From Hevea brasiliensis (lineage: Eukaryota; Streptophyta; Magnoliopsida; Malpighiales; Euphorbiaceae): DNA of 64,000 nt. Position 1 is the first letter of the stretch. Each line of letters opens with the position of its first letter. Below the pieces are notes generated by a model. It saw nothing but the letters and a program-made list of their open reading frames with translations, was not told the origin of the DNA and did no database searches. Positions 1 to 11,901 of the stretch are shown here, piece by piece. The position numbers and the translations under genes were made by a program. The stretch lies in contig NC_079505.1 in the NCBI RefSeq assembly GCF_030052815.1, positions 22,164,194 through 22,228,193 of the forward strand, written 5' to 3'.

Positions 1-1121
1 AAATCAGTATTTTAATAATTATTTTACATGTGATTTTCTAGAGTTTTATTTTATTATTGAATTTTATTCTGATTTTGATTAAATAATTGATTTTATCAAT
101 TATTTCTGCATTATAGCCATTAGGATTCCGGGAACAGGCCTTTAGTATCTTTATATTGATTGATATCTGATTACAAAATTTATTGATGTGTTACATTGAA
201 TTTATTTGAGATTGATTTGATCTTATTGACTCTCTGAAATTATTGAAATAAACTATTGAAATTGCACTATCAGTTATTATTTGCTATCTGAAATTTTTTG
301 TTGATTTTGATTGATTTGTATAAATTGATTTTCTATTTTGAATTGGTACCTGTGCCTAGTATCTGTTTTTGTTATTTGGCCCCACCGTGTGGACTATCAC
401 GGTATTAGGTCGCATTGCCGAGTCATGCATCATTGCAGTTTATGATTTGTCTTAGTATCATATGCATTGATATCTGTGAAGGAAGAGGAATGTATCTAAT
501 ATTCGGTAGCGCGCTTACCATTTGGCATTTGGTGATGTGGGGTATCATCACCCTGGTACACCGTACCATAAAATTTTTATTGAATGAATTTCTTTTATTT
601 ATATGTTTTATGAAATTATTTTATTAATGATTTTGATAGCATGAGCATGATTTTATTAGATAGAAAATTTATTGCGAAATTAATCAAGCGTCTGCCTGTT
701 CTTATTCTGTTGTGTACTATAATTATCATTCACTGAGCATTTAGCTCAAACCACGTTTTTTTCTGTCTGTTATCTGTTTCAGATCAGTAGAATTCTGTAG
801 CTGATTCAAATATTCAGTCCATTTTCTAGAGAAGGACAATCTTTGATTTATTCTCATGATATGCCCGAATTCATATTTCCTCGGGCTAATAATTAGTTTA
901 GTTTATTAAACAGTTTAAGTTTTCAGTTGAAATCTGTAGAGACTCTGTAGTTTACTTATGGGATATTTATGATGTTTATTCAACATTTTATTTATTTGGA
1001 TTTTATCTATTTTTTGGGATTAGTAAGTGACAATATATTCATTCAAGATACTCTGATAAGGCTTGCATGATTTAAGAATACTTAAATTATGCGCCGATCA
1101 CAGTTCAAAATTTTAGGTCAT
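1..1121. repeat. LTR-like tandem repeat, copy 1 (left end outside window)
   Basis: Nearly the whole segment reappears 1284 bases downstream (position 1 matches 1285; the shared tract near 1030-1120 matches 2288-2400). It has no coding capacity: the short open frame at 415-627 lies inside the repeat and looks like chance. Its right end, GGTCATG at 1117-1123, corresponds to GGTCATGACA at the end of copy 2. Two LTR-sized direct repeats in tandem suggest an LTR-LTR arrangement from recombination, but the left border is not in the window. Confidence 0.7.
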
Positions 1122-2406
1122 GTAGGAGATTCAAATATTCAATCTGTCAGTTGAAATTGTCTCTTGTCCATTGAAAATAACCATTGTCTTGGAGGTTCCA
1201 CGTGAGTGGTAATTATAGTACATGGCACCATTTTAGTCCTTTTTAAAATTTCTTAGCATTAAATTTGTTATTAAATGAAATTTTAAATCAGAATTTTAAT
1301 AATTATTTTACATGTGATTTTCTAGAGTTTTATTTTATTATTGAATTTTATTCCGATTTTGATTAAATAATTGATTTTATCAATTATTTCTGAATTATAG
1401 CCATTAGGATTCCGGGAACAGGCCTTTAGTGTCTTTATATTGATTAATATATGACTACAAAATTTACTGATATGTTACACTGAATTTATTTGAGATTGAT
1501 TTGATCTTATTGACTCTCTGAAATTATTGAAATAAACTATTGGAATTGCACTGTCAGTTATTATTTGCTATTTGAAATTTTTTGTTGATTTTGATTGATT
1601 TGTACAAATTGATTTTCTGTTTTGAATTGGTACCTGTGCTCAGTATTTGTTTCTGTTATCTGACCCCACCGTGTGGACTATCACGGTATTAGGTTACATT
1701 ATCGAGTCATGCATCATTGCAGTTTATTATTTGCATTAGTATCATATGCATTGATATCTGTGAAGGAAGAGGAATGTATCTAATCTCTGGTAGCGCGCTC
1801 ACCATTGGTCTTTGGTGATGTGGGGTATCATCACCCTGGTGCACCGTACCATAAAATTTTTATTGAATGAATTTCTTTTATTTATATGTTTTATGAAATT
1901 ATTTTGTTAATGATTTTGATAGCATGAGTATGATTTTATTGGATAGAAAATTTATTGCAAAATTAATCAAGCGTTTGCCTGTTCTTGTTCTGTTGTGTGC
2001 TATAATTATCATTCACTAAGCATTAGCTCAAATCACGTTTTCTCTGTCTGTTATCTATTTCAGATCAGTAGAATTCGGTAGCTGATTCAAATATTCAGTC
2101 CATTTTCTAGAGAAGGACAATCTTTGATTTGTTCTCATGGTATGCCCGAATTCATGTTTCCTCGGGCTAATAATTAGTTTAGTTTATTGAACAGTTTAAG
2201 TTTTCATTTGAAATCTATAGAGACTTCGCAGTTTACTTATGGGATATTTATGATGTTTATTCAGTATTTTGTTATTTAGATTTTATTTATTTTTTTGGGA
2301 TTAGTAAATGACAATATATTTATTCAAAATACTCTGATAAGGCTTACATGATTTAAGAATACTTAAATTATGAGCCAGTTGCGACAAAAAATTTTGGGTC
2401 ATGACA
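1122..2406. mobile_element. LTR-like tandem repeat, copy 2 (candidate solo LTR)
   Basis: This 1285-bp segment begins TGTAGGAG and ends GGTCATGACA, so it has TG...CA ends. Read on the minus strand it starts TGTCATGACCC, which resembles many plant Ty3/gypsy LTR starts. Its right border at 2406 abuts gypsy reverse transcriptase/RNase H coding sequence in mid-domain, so it looks like an insertion into that older element. The matching target duplication and the rest of the gypsy pol would lie left of the window. The exact left border is inferred only from the TG and the loss of alignment. Confidence 0.5.
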
Positions 2407-3340
2407 TTTTAAAACCTTTCTTAACACTCATCTCTCCAATCAAACTTCTTATTCTTTTGAGTTAACCTAATCATTAGAGTAGCTATCTTGGAGAAATTAG
2501 GCACAAATCTCCTATAATAGCCTGCCAAACCTAGGAAACTCTTAATCTCAGTCACTGTAGTCAGCCTTGGCTAATCTACCACTACTTCAACCTTCTTAGG
2601 ATCCACTTCAGTTCCATTCTCTAACACTGTATGTCCCAAAAAGGAATACTCTTTAGTCAAAATTCACACTTAAAGAACTTGGCATACAACTGATGCTTTT
2701 TCAATGTCTGAAGAACCATTCTTAGATGATGTGCATGCTCTTTAGGACTCCTAGAGTACACTATTATGTCATTAATAAAAATGATCACAAAATGATCTAG
2801 ATAAGGCCTGAACACCCTACTCATATGATCCATGAATGCAGCTAGGACATTGGTTAACCTAAACAACATCACAAGAAACTCATAATGCCCGTATCTAGTC
2901 CGAGAGGTAGTCTTCAGAACATCTATCTCTTTAATCCTCAACTAGTGATATTCAAACCTCAAATCTATCTATGAAAAACAACTAGCTCTAGCTAGTTGAT
3001 AAAACAAGTCATTAATATGGGGCATAGGGTACTTGTTCTTCGCAGTAACCTTGTTCAACTGCCTATAGTCAGTGCACAACCTTAAGGATTCATCCTTCCT
3101 CTTTACAAATAGTACTAAAGCACCCCCAGGGAGAAGTACTTAGTCTAATGAATCCCTCATTCACTAATTCTTGTAGCCATTCTTTTAACTCTTTTAACTC
3201 TGTAAGAGCCATCTTGTAGGGAGGAATAGATATGGGTCTAATACTAGGCACTAGATCAATTTCAAAATCTATCTCCCTCTTAGGTGGTTGACCAAGGAGT
3301 TCCTCAGAATATGCATCTGGAAACTCTCTTACCATAGGAA
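2407..3340 (-). pseudogene. Ty3/gypsy reverse transcriptase to start of RNase H, broken
   Basis: Minus-strand translation gives a plant Ty3/gypsy RT in pieces. 3335-3090 has the PPKREIDFEIDLVP linker and the start of the palm ([11 protein letters not shown]), followed by a small frame break. 3100-2942 reads [11 protein letters not shown] in another frame. 2941-2657 carries [14 protein letters not shown] and FINDIIVYS. The last should be F-I-D-D: the first catalytic aspartate is asparagine, so the polymerase is dead apart from its stops. It continues to KNKKFDWRDEC near 2440, the start of the RNase H region, and then stops at the LTR-like repeat. RNase H, integrase and the 3' LTR are absent from the window. 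Confidence 0.85.
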
Positions 3341-3407
3341 CTGATTCTGGTCCACTTCTGTTCTCTACAACCTATCTAACATGGGCTAGCAACCCTTTAC
3401 ATCCTTT

Positions 3408-3860
3408 TTAGAGCATCTTGCTGGCTTGCATTGCGGAGATCATCCCCTTTACTGATGATGTCTGATCTCTCTTAAAAATTAACTCTAGACCATCTTGTCC
3501 TCTGAACGTTACTACCTTGTTCCTATAGTCTAAAATGGCATAATTGGCTGAGAGCCAATCCATCCCTAGAATGACATAAAAATTCATCAATTCTAAGACC
3601 ACTAGGTTCGTTGGAAAGAATTATCCTCTGCCATCACTGGACAAGCATAACAGGTCATCTCCTTCATTGAAAGATCACACTTAGGCCCACTAGCAAGCAA
3701 CAGACATTACAGATCGAGGCTGTTAAATCCAATATTAGAGCTATTTTGAGGCTAACAAAAGAATGAGATGGACTAGGATCAATCAAAATATGCACATTGA
3801 AACTTCCAATGTAAAGGTTGCTTGACACCACAGTGTTGGAGGTATTGCCTTCTTATTGTG
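3408..3860 (-). pseudogene. Ty3/gypsy retropepsin-like protease, inactive
   Basis: The open frame 3602-3408 contains FYVILGMDWLSANYAILDY, the conserved C-terminal part of plant gypsy aspartic proteases (ILGMDWL motif), and runs toward the RT linker. Upstream, at about 3786-3750 in another frame, I read LIDPSPSHSFVS. This aligns to the usual LID-S-G-x-T-HSF active site, so the D-S/T-G triad has become D-P-S. Stops and frameshifts separate the two parts. The order gag, protease, RT is the normal Ty3/gypsy order on the minus strand. Confidence 0.75.
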
Positions 3861-3989
3861 TCATGGTAAAGATCCGTGTGGGTGCTGTCAAAGCCCTCCC
3901 TTGTGAGCCTATTATAGAGGAAGAAGAATCTCATCCTCTATCCTGTCCCCTTCTTGATGAGAAACCCACAGAAGTCCATCTCGCTACCG

Positions 3990-5608
3990 ATTGAGTTAAA
4001 TTGCTTGACCCAGTCTGCTGTTAGGAAGCCACCCTTTCCATGTTAGGACACTCCCTAAACATGTGCCCCTCTTAACCATACTTGTGGGAGGTTCCAAATC
4101 TACAAACTCTTTGATGGGGCTTCTCACATTTGACACAACTAGAGGTATCCGAACCTGAACTAGATTCACTTCCCATCTCGAGGCCTGACTTGATTTTGTT
4201 CCAAAACTTATTCTTCTTTTGCTTCTTGCCAAACTTCCCTCCTTTAACTTTCTTAGTTTTGGATGAGGAAATAGTCTGGTAAAGTAATTAAACTCCTTGC
4301 ATTTGTAGACTTAGGAATTGTGGATTACTCGGCTTTTATAAATTTTAGCTCCAGACTCCCTTCAATGATAGCCCAGCCTCTATCTTTCTTACAACATCTA
4401 CTATCGAATGGAAATTATGGGTTTTTACAGCCAAAATCAGTAAGGAGTATTTGGAGTGTAACGTTTGAGTGCAATTCTTTATTTTTTCTTATCCGTATCA
4501 TACTCTTGTCCCACATATTACAGAAGATCAACAAACTTGTCTATATACTCATTAATACTCATATCAGCAATCTGTCTCAACTGCTCAAACTCTACCTCCT
4601 TCAGTTCCCTAAAGCTTTCTGGGAAAGCCCAATTAGTAAACTCTGTCACAAACTGGTACTAGGCCATGTTGTCAACCCTATCAACAATATAAGTATTCTA
4701 CTAATCCTTCGCCTTCTTACATTTCAAGGTAAAACTGGCCATTTGAATGGCCCTACTATCACTGGTGTCCAAATTTCAGCTATTATTTTGACTGCCTTAA
4801 CAAACTTGAAAGGATCGCCTCCTTCCTTGTACTTAGAAGTATCCAACTTTAAGTAGTTTATCATTTTTGCTTTACCTTGACTACTTATCCCGATCTCTTG
4901 TTAGGAATTGTTGGAGCTATAGAGGGTGGTGGTGGTACTTGCTCTCTTATAACTCCCTCCATGGAATTTTGAGTTCCTACAGTGGTTGAAAAATTTTGGG
5001 GTTACTGTTGTGGAGGGTACATGGGATATGGGTTGTACGATGGGAAGTAAGATGGGTAAGGCATGAAAGAAGGATATTAGGGGTAGCCCATAAACCCAGG
5101 GTTTCCAAAACTTCCCTGTTGAGTATATTGGTACCTAAACCCATACTCCAGTCTTGATTGTGGAGGAGATACAAACTCTGATTCATCTCCTCCTTCTTCC
5201 TCAAAACTGTCTTCTTCATCCTTCCCACACTGGAAGGCTTAGGATTCTCATGCTATTAGGAGAAACCATGAGAACTCCTTCGTGCATCTATATATATTTC
5301 TCAAAATTGTCTTCTCCCATCCTTCCCACACTAGAAGGCTTAGGATTCTCATGCTATTAGGAGAAGCCATGAGAACTCCTTCATGCATCTACAGACATTC
5401 TGAATGTATGCGTAGTCTCCCTATTAACTTCAAAGGACCTTCTAAGACCTCTTGAAAATTCTCCCCTTCCACCTCTACTTACTCTCTCCCTGATAATAGG
5501 GTTGGTAGGTAGTGCTCTAATACCCTTATTATCAGGTGGAGCACCAGTCAACCTAGCTGACCATCTTAAACCTCGCATTTTTGAAAGCAAACAAGAATTG
5601 TTGAGCAC
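3990..5608 (-). pseudogene. Ty3/gypsy gag with CCHC zinc knuckle, broken
   Basis: Minus-strand remnants in several frames form one gag gene. The N-terminal part (5608-5381) is Arg/Gly rich (RGGRGEF). Near 4850-4800 it reads DTSKYKEGGDPFKFVK, and near 4660-4550 FTNWAFPESFRELK followed by FEQLRQIADMSINEYID: the retrotransposon gag domain. Near 4150-4030 comes CVKCEKPHQRVCRFG, then a damaged knuckle ending GHMFRECPN, where a stop replaces one position. At least three frameshifts and several stops break it. Plus-strand open frames over 4320-4856 are shadows of this gene. Confidence 0.8.
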
Positions 5609-5810
5609 ATGAAAAGCTCATGTGCATTCATATGAACACACAGCATGTAATCAGTATAACATGAAACCTAACATACACATAACATTCATCACACAAAATA
5701 TAGAGACTCAAGCCCATTGGACATATATTTTCCTAATTGTGTGGGTTAACATACTTCCTTTCACATCTATCTTATACTTTTATTAGCATCTAGGTCCACT
5801 TATCTAATGT

Positions 5811-5824
5811 AGAGCTCTGATACT
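5811..5824 (-). other. Primer binding site of the Ty3/gypsy element
   Basis: The minus strand reads TAGTATCAGAGCTC, one base off the plant initiator tRNA-Met primer binding site TGGTATCAGAGC. It lies between the gag remnants and the LTR-like sequence starting near 5840, which fixes the element's orientation. Confidence 0.7.
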
Positions 5825-5839
5825 AACTTTTTAATGACC

Positions 5840-6515
5840 TAAACCAGGGGCCATTACTGGCACTAGATATTGAATCAGCTTAAAGCTATTGAAACTCATA
5901 GCAAGCCTAAAACTTGTAAAACATACACACATTTCTGTACTCACCATCTAAGCAAACTCTAAACTATTACACTTTAGTCTTTTCATACATACTTAGACAT
6001 TCATAACATAAATTTGGTTTAGAATTTAAACTTTCTAAAGCGTAATGGTTTGATATGCATACTTCTAAAAAGGGTTACATAGCGCATGCATCATCGTACT
6101 TACAAATATTACATAACTCCAATTTTCTTTAATTACCCACATAGTACTATTTATCCATAGATTACATGTCTATCTACCCATACATCATACATAAAGGAAA
6201 AGGCTAAGGCTACCCTTGATGCCCTCTCTTCAAAGAACTCTTCTAGTCCTACAACTATGCATCTGGGGGTTAGGGGAAAGGGGTAAGTTTACACAAGATC
6301 AGTGAGTAAACTAACCAACATTAATTATATCATTTATTTATACATACGCAATGCATCATTTACATGGGTTTTCACATCACAAACATTTCACGTAGGATAG
6401 ACTTATTACCAGTAATTCTCCAAACTTTCACTTAAAATATGACATGTGTCACGCACCTAGGGCAACTTATAGATCTCCCCTAGTAGGGAGAGTTAATGGG
6501 TCATAACCAGGGGAA
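5840..6515 (-). mobile_element. Partial 5' LTR of the Ty3/gypsy element
   Basis: From TAATGACCTAAACC at 5842 this segment is clearly homologous to the first ~700 bases of solo LTR E (from 32308, TGTAACGACCC). Shared stretches include GCCATTACTGGCACTAG versus GCCGTTACTGGCACTAG, ATTACATAACTCCAATTT and GTGAGTAAACTAACCA. It adjoins the primer binding site, so it is the 3' end of the element's 5' LTR (minus orientation). Homology to E fades near 6515, so the outer part of the LTR is deleted or replaced. Confidence 0.75.
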
Positions 6516-6935
6516 TGCTCTACCTTGTATGGGATGGAATAGGAACGAAAATTTGGAAACTTTGGGAAGCAGGAAGGTAAAAAGAGGCAGATCTATTCAC
6601 CTGTTGTCATTGCCCTCATCGTTGTCAGTAGCCAACAATAGATAAGTGCTCCACTGCTCCTCTTATTCTTTTTCTTCTTCTTCTTCTCTGATGCAGCTGG
6701 CGACAGATAGCTAATGTAATACTTAAAAAAAAAAAAATTAAAGACGTGTTTCTGGAGAGGAAACATGTTTCAAATTCTCCATATTTGCAGAAATGGCTCG
6801 AAAAAGTCTTGCCGGCATGTCCTTGCATTTCCAGGCCAAAAAAATTTCCACCATGGGAAATCTCCACCCCATGGTGTTTCTGTGCATCATAGGTGCAAGT
6901 GTCCAAAAATTAGCTTAGAAGTGGCAGTTTGAATG
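6516..6935. other. Unassigned spacer with pyrimidine tract
   Basis: This stretch follows the truncated LTR. It holds a (TTC)n tract near 6668-6697, an A-run at 6725-6737 and two short imperfect inverted repeats (one around GAAACATGTTTC near 6760). A 93-codon minus frame covers it but shows no recognisable domain and is partly low complexity, so I do not call it a gene. Confidence 0.4.
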
Positions 6936-7401
6936 TTAGGAAATTTATAATTTGGTTCCTATGTTTTACCCTATATTATACTTCAATCCCTATATTTTGG
7001 AAAATATTATTTAGTCCTAAAATTTTGCATTTATATTATATTTTAGTCCCTAAATTTTAAGAAATAAATTATTTAGCCCTTTAATTTTAATATATAGAAT
7101 AATTTAATTCCTGTAATTTTAATGTTTACAATAATTTATTCATTGATAGAATGACTAAATTATTTTATACATTAAAATTACAAATACTAAAGTATGATAC
7201 AGTATAAAATTTATGAACTAAATAATTAATTTCTGAAAATTCAAAAACTAAAATATAATATTACAAAATTTAGTAACTAAAATGATTAATTTTTCAAACT
7301 CAGAAACTAAAGTGTAATAAGAGTAAAATTCAGAGACCAAATTATAAATTTTCTTTGAATTTTTAAGCTCTACCTGTGAGCAGTGACTTAGGGTGTGTGT
7401 G

Positions 7402-7433
<32 letters not shown>

Positions 7434-8083
7434 ACAATTTAATCCCTATAATTTTAATGTTTACAACAATTTATTCATTGATAGAAGGACTAAATTATTT
7501 ATACATTAAAATTACAAGGACTAAAGTATGATACAGTATAAAATTTATGAACTAAATAATTAATTTCTAAAAATTCAAAAACTAAAATATAATATTACAA
7601 AATTTAGTAACTAAAATGATTAATTTTTCAAACTCAGAAACTAAAGGGTAATAAGAGTAAAATTTAGAGATCAAATTATAAATTTTCTTTGAATATTTAA
7701 GCTCTACCTATGATCAGTGACTTAGGGTGTGTGTGTGTGTGTGTTATATATATATATATATATATATATAGAACAATTTAATCCTTGTAATTTTAATATT
7801 TACAACAATTTATTCATTGATAGAAGGACTAAATTATTTTATATATTAAAATTACAAGGACTAAAGTATGATGCAATATAAAATTTATGAACTAAATAAT
7901 TAATTTCTAAAAATTCAAAAACTAAAATATAATATTACAAAATTTAGTAACTAAAATGATTAATTTTTCAAACTCAGAAACTAAAGTGTAATAAGAGTAG
8001 AATTCAGAGACCAAATTATAAATATTCTTGGAATATTTAAGCTCTACCTATGAACAGTGACTTAGGGTGTATATATATATATA
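6936..8083. repeat. ~335-bp tandem repeat, three units with microsatellite junctions
   Basis: The phrase ATTTAATCCCTATAATTTTA and its variants recur near 7098, 7432 and 7771, giving periods of about 334 and 339. Each unit ends GTGACTTAGGGTGTGT and then a GT/AT microsatellite (about 7396-7432, 7727-7770 and 8066-8083). Within units, phrases such as ACTAAAGTATGATACAGT recur almost unchanged. The first unit is preceded by a diverged related stretch from 6936. No coding potential is seen. Confidence 0.85.
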
Positions 8084-8121
8084 ATCAAAGTGAAATTTTG
8101 TCAAAAATCTAAAGGAGGAAG

Positions 8122-10244
8122 TGAAGGAGCGAAAGCATGAAAATTGTTAGATTAGAACATTGAATTCAAAAATTTTCTTTTAGGGTTTCATGCATCATGC
8201 CATATCCATTATGTGTTTAATTGATTTCAATGTTCAATTGCATATTAAAACACCTTTAAAAATATATTAGGATCTACATTTACCATTTAAGATTTTTGAA
8301 TTAATAAATCAATTCATTTGAACCCTAGATTGATACAAGAATATGTGCACTAACCTTTTGATATACTGTAGATGTAATTGGTAATTGTTAAGCACCTAGG
8401 ACCCCAAGAGTTATCCCTCTTGCTTGTCCACACCAAGATCACCAATGGCAGCCCCTAAACCAGCTTCTCAAGCCTTGCCAACCAATTAGAAATAAGGGAT
8501 TTGCCTTTAGAGAGGTTGTAGATGTGTATAGAACACTAGAAGCAATTTCTAGCAATTTTAATTCAAAGAAAACAATTGATTTCTCTTTGAATTGATCAGA
8601 AAAGATAAAGAGAGGAGATCATGGAGGTGGCGGCACACTTGAGGGAAAATAAGAAGAGTGGCTGATTTTTATTTTCTCATAACATCACTTTATATAATTA
8701 GGTCATCACTTAAAACCCTTGCCACATGTCATCACCTGATTACATCTTAATATTAATTGACCTAATCATATTAAGCCAAGTGTTAAAGTTAGATTTAATC
8801 TTGACTTTGATCACCTTGCATGATAGGAAGACAAATGGCAAACTTATATGGTGCCATGTGTCACCATCTCATGGTGGCACATGTCACCATCTCATGCTGC
8901 CACATGTCACCCTGTGAAATGACCAAATTACCCTTGTGTTTTAATTTTGAGTTCTCAACACAAAATAATTTTTTCTTCTCTTCTAATCAATTTATGTCAA
9001 ATATAAATAAAATAATTAATCTATATTAATTAATTTCTCATAATTAAATTCATATTTAAACACTTTAAATATAAATTTAACTTATACTATACATCCAATA
9101 ACCTAGATTTGGTTTCAAGCCATGCTAGAGACTTTGTAATCTTCTTGCAAATCAAACCTATTTAATTAATCAATTAAACTCTTTAATTAATCAATTAAAT
9201 CACATTTAACTTCGTGATTATCTTGTGTATGTGTGTGACTTACTAGGCTCATCACTAATTGGTAATGAGATATGATATTGACTCTTAATATCATCAGAAC
9301 TCTTTCTTACAATAGATGATTTCTCTAAATCATTTTAGGCATCTCATAGACCATGGTTGACACCTAGTATAGTATGCCATGGCCACCCAATCAGTAGCAA
9401 GGAATACCTTTAAATGAACCTATAATCATATGTTACCATACACTGGAATCTCTCTGTTATAAAATCCCAATTCGAGCTGGAGTCATGATTTATGTCAAAA
9501 CCCATTTGCTATGACTATTATGTTCTCTTTTAATTCCAGTTCTTGATTAATTAGATTTTCTTGTCAGAAACTCTTTTCTAACTAAATCTGTCAGTCCTGG
9601 CCAGGAACTTGAAACATCAAGAATAATCAAATGAACATAGGACTTTATCCCTATTTACTTAGGGTAACATATTCTATCTTGATCAACACCTACCTCCATA
9701 TATAACTAGTAGGAGCCAACACATGCCCATATACCCATACACCTATATACAGTATCAAACTCAAACCACCTATACGCAAGATAACTGTGTTATCTCAGGT
9801 CTAAAGATTATATGCACTAATATGATATATGACAATGCATTAACAAGAGTAAACTCCATGTGCTTGTCATATGCGTCACTGGTTCGGCCTACTTATCATG
9901 TATAAGTGCCTATCATATTTGTTATATGGCATGAGACTCACCATTACATCTTATTTATATCTCATATAAATACCTTGGGAACAAACATGATTGCAATCTT
10001 TCTGCATAAGTCATGTCCTGTGTGAAGTATCCTCGATTTTGAGCCTATTTATGATACTTTGTGCTAAAAATACTGTCACTCATATTCTTAACAACTTAAG
10101 AATAGAATTTCTAACAAAATATCAATGGACAATTTCTATTACACATAAATACATTATGTAAACAGAAAAGTGAAATTGCCTTTTATTAATAAAATATGCA
10201 CATGATACATACTAAATGATATACTCTAAGGCATACTACTAACA
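8122..10244 (-). repeat. 3' LTR of the Ty1/copia element
   Basis: In plus coordinates it runs from TGAAGGAGCG (8122) to TACTACTAACA (10244); on the minus strand it starts TGTTAGTAGTATGCC. It is co-linear with 19344-21471. It contains three tandem copies of a motif around TGTCACCATCTCATG at 8851-8915. Short open frames inside (e.g. 8726-8917, 9723-9905) have no coding features. Confidence 0.92.
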
Positions 10245-10256
10245 ATCTCCCACTAG
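10245..10256 (-). other. Polypurine tract of the Ty1/copia element
   Basis: The minus strand reads GCTAGTGGGAGAT directly before the 3' LTR start TGTTAG. A purine-rich GTGGGAGAT at this place is the usual plus-strand primer site of plant copia elements. Confidence 0.8.
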
Positions 10257-10258
10257 CA

Positions 10259-10570
10259 CTAGAGCCATTCATTATAATATCTTAGACTCATCTTCTCAAG
10301 ATGTTGGTCTAACTGAGCTTGTGACATAGGCTTAGTGAATGGATCAGCTGGATTTTCAGCTGATGCTATTTTTTGTATGGCTACATCGCCTTGCCCAATT
10401 ATCTCTCTGATAATGTGGTAGCGCCTTTCTATGTGTTTGGATTTCTGATGAGACCAGGGTTCCTTATCCAAATAGCCTCTGTTGCAGCATCTGATGCAGC
10501 AATGTACTCGGCCTCTGTAGTGGAATCAGCAGTCATACTCTGTTTGAAACTCTTCTAACTGACTGCACCT
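10259..10570 (-). pseudogene. Ty1/copia RNase H, C-terminal part, broken
   Basis: The minus frame just after the RT open frame reads AVS, a stop where Trp is expected, then KSFKQSMTADSTTEAEYIAA, the copia RNase H signature. It continues SDAATEAIWI, then shifts frame with loss of some residues. 10471-10259 gives KSKHIERRYHIIREI and ENPADPFTKPM, the usual end of copia pol. The gene ends a few bases before the polypurine tract. At least one stop and one frameshift/deletion inactivate it. Confidence 0.88.
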
Positions 10571-11901
10571 CCATTACAAATGAACACAAATCCAAAGGTA
10601 GACTTTCTATCATCGATATCTGATTGAAAATCAGAATCAATATAACCATCCAATTGCAAGTCACCACCTCCATAAATCAAGAATAAATCCTTAGTTCTTC
10701 TCAAGTACTTAAGGATATTCTTGACAACTATCCAGTGTTCCAAACCTGGATTGGATTGAAACTTGCTAGTCAAACTAACAGCATACGTGATATCCGGCCT
10801 AGTACACAACATTACATACATCAAACTTCTAATAGCTGAAGCATATAGAATCCTAACCATTTTATTTCTTTCTTCAGGTGTCTTTGGAGACATCTCTTTA
10901 GAAAGGTGGATACCATGTCTCACTGGTAACAATCCTCTCTTGGAATCAAGCATGTTAAACCTCTTTAACACCTTTTCTAAGTATAGACTTTGGGATAAAC
11001 TAATTATTCTTTTCGCTCTATCTCTATAGATGCGAATCCCAAGAATATAGGTTGTCTCCCCTAAGTCTTTTATGGAGAATGTATTTGATAACCATACATT
11101 TACAGCTGTCAACATGCTTATGTCATTACCCATTAACAAAATGTCATCCACATATAAGACAAGGAAAGTGACAGCACTATCACTAACCTTCTTATATACA
11201 CATGGCTCATCCTCATTTTTGATAAAACCAAATGACTTAATGGCTTCATCAAAATGGATGTTCCAACTCCTCGAAGCTTGTTTCAACCCATAAATGGATC
11301 GCTTCAGCTTGCATACTTTGGAACCATCTTGGGATTCAAAACCCCTAGGTTGTTCCATAAAAATGTTTTCTTTAATTTATCCATTGAGAAAAGCTGTTTT
11401 GACATCCATCTGCCAAATCTCATAATCATAGTATGCAACTATAGCTAATAGAATCCTAATTGATTTAAGCATGGCAACAGGCGAGAAAGTCTCCTCATAG
11501 TCGATTCCTTGCCTTTGGCGAAACCCTTTTGCTACTAGCCTTGCTTTATAGGTCTCTACCTTTCCATCATAACTAATTTTCTTCTTGAAAACCCATTTAT
11601 TCCCTATAAGTACAATACCTTCAGGTGGGTCAATAAGATTCCAAACTTGATTCTTATACATGGAATCAATTTTGGATTTCATAGCATCAATCCATTTTGA
11701 AAAGTCTATATTTGATATAGCTTCTTCATAGGTAAGTGGATCATCTCCATGATCTACTTCTTCATGAGTTAACAACTCTTGTTCATCTTCATAAAGAAAA
11801 CCATATCTCACTAGTGGGTGAGATATCCTGGTTGATCTGTGAAGAATAACTATAGATGTTTCATCAATAGGTATAGGTTGACTAGATTGATCTATATCCA
11901 T
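10555..11901 (-). pseudogene. Ty1/copia reverse transcriptase (RVT_2), split by a frameshift
   Basis: Two long open frames cover the RT. 11901-11377 contains WIDAMKSKIDSMYKN, WVFKKKISYDGKVETYKAR, LVAKGFRQRQGIDYEETFSP and QMDVKTAFLNG. 11358-10555 continues with EQPRGFE, CKLKRSIYGLKQASRSWN, the intact catalytic box LYVDDILLMGND, DLGETTYILGIRI and the start of RNase H (GYIDSDFQSDIDDRKSTFG). The frames are joined by one frame break near 11360-11380. The YVDD box is intact, unlike the gypsy RT at 2.7 kb. It reverse-transcribed element RNA when the element was active. Confidence 0.93.

Noticed and set aside
4320..4856. 178-codon plus-strand frame
   Set aside because: It is the shadow of the minus-strand gypsy gag, whose translation gives recognisable gag motifs.
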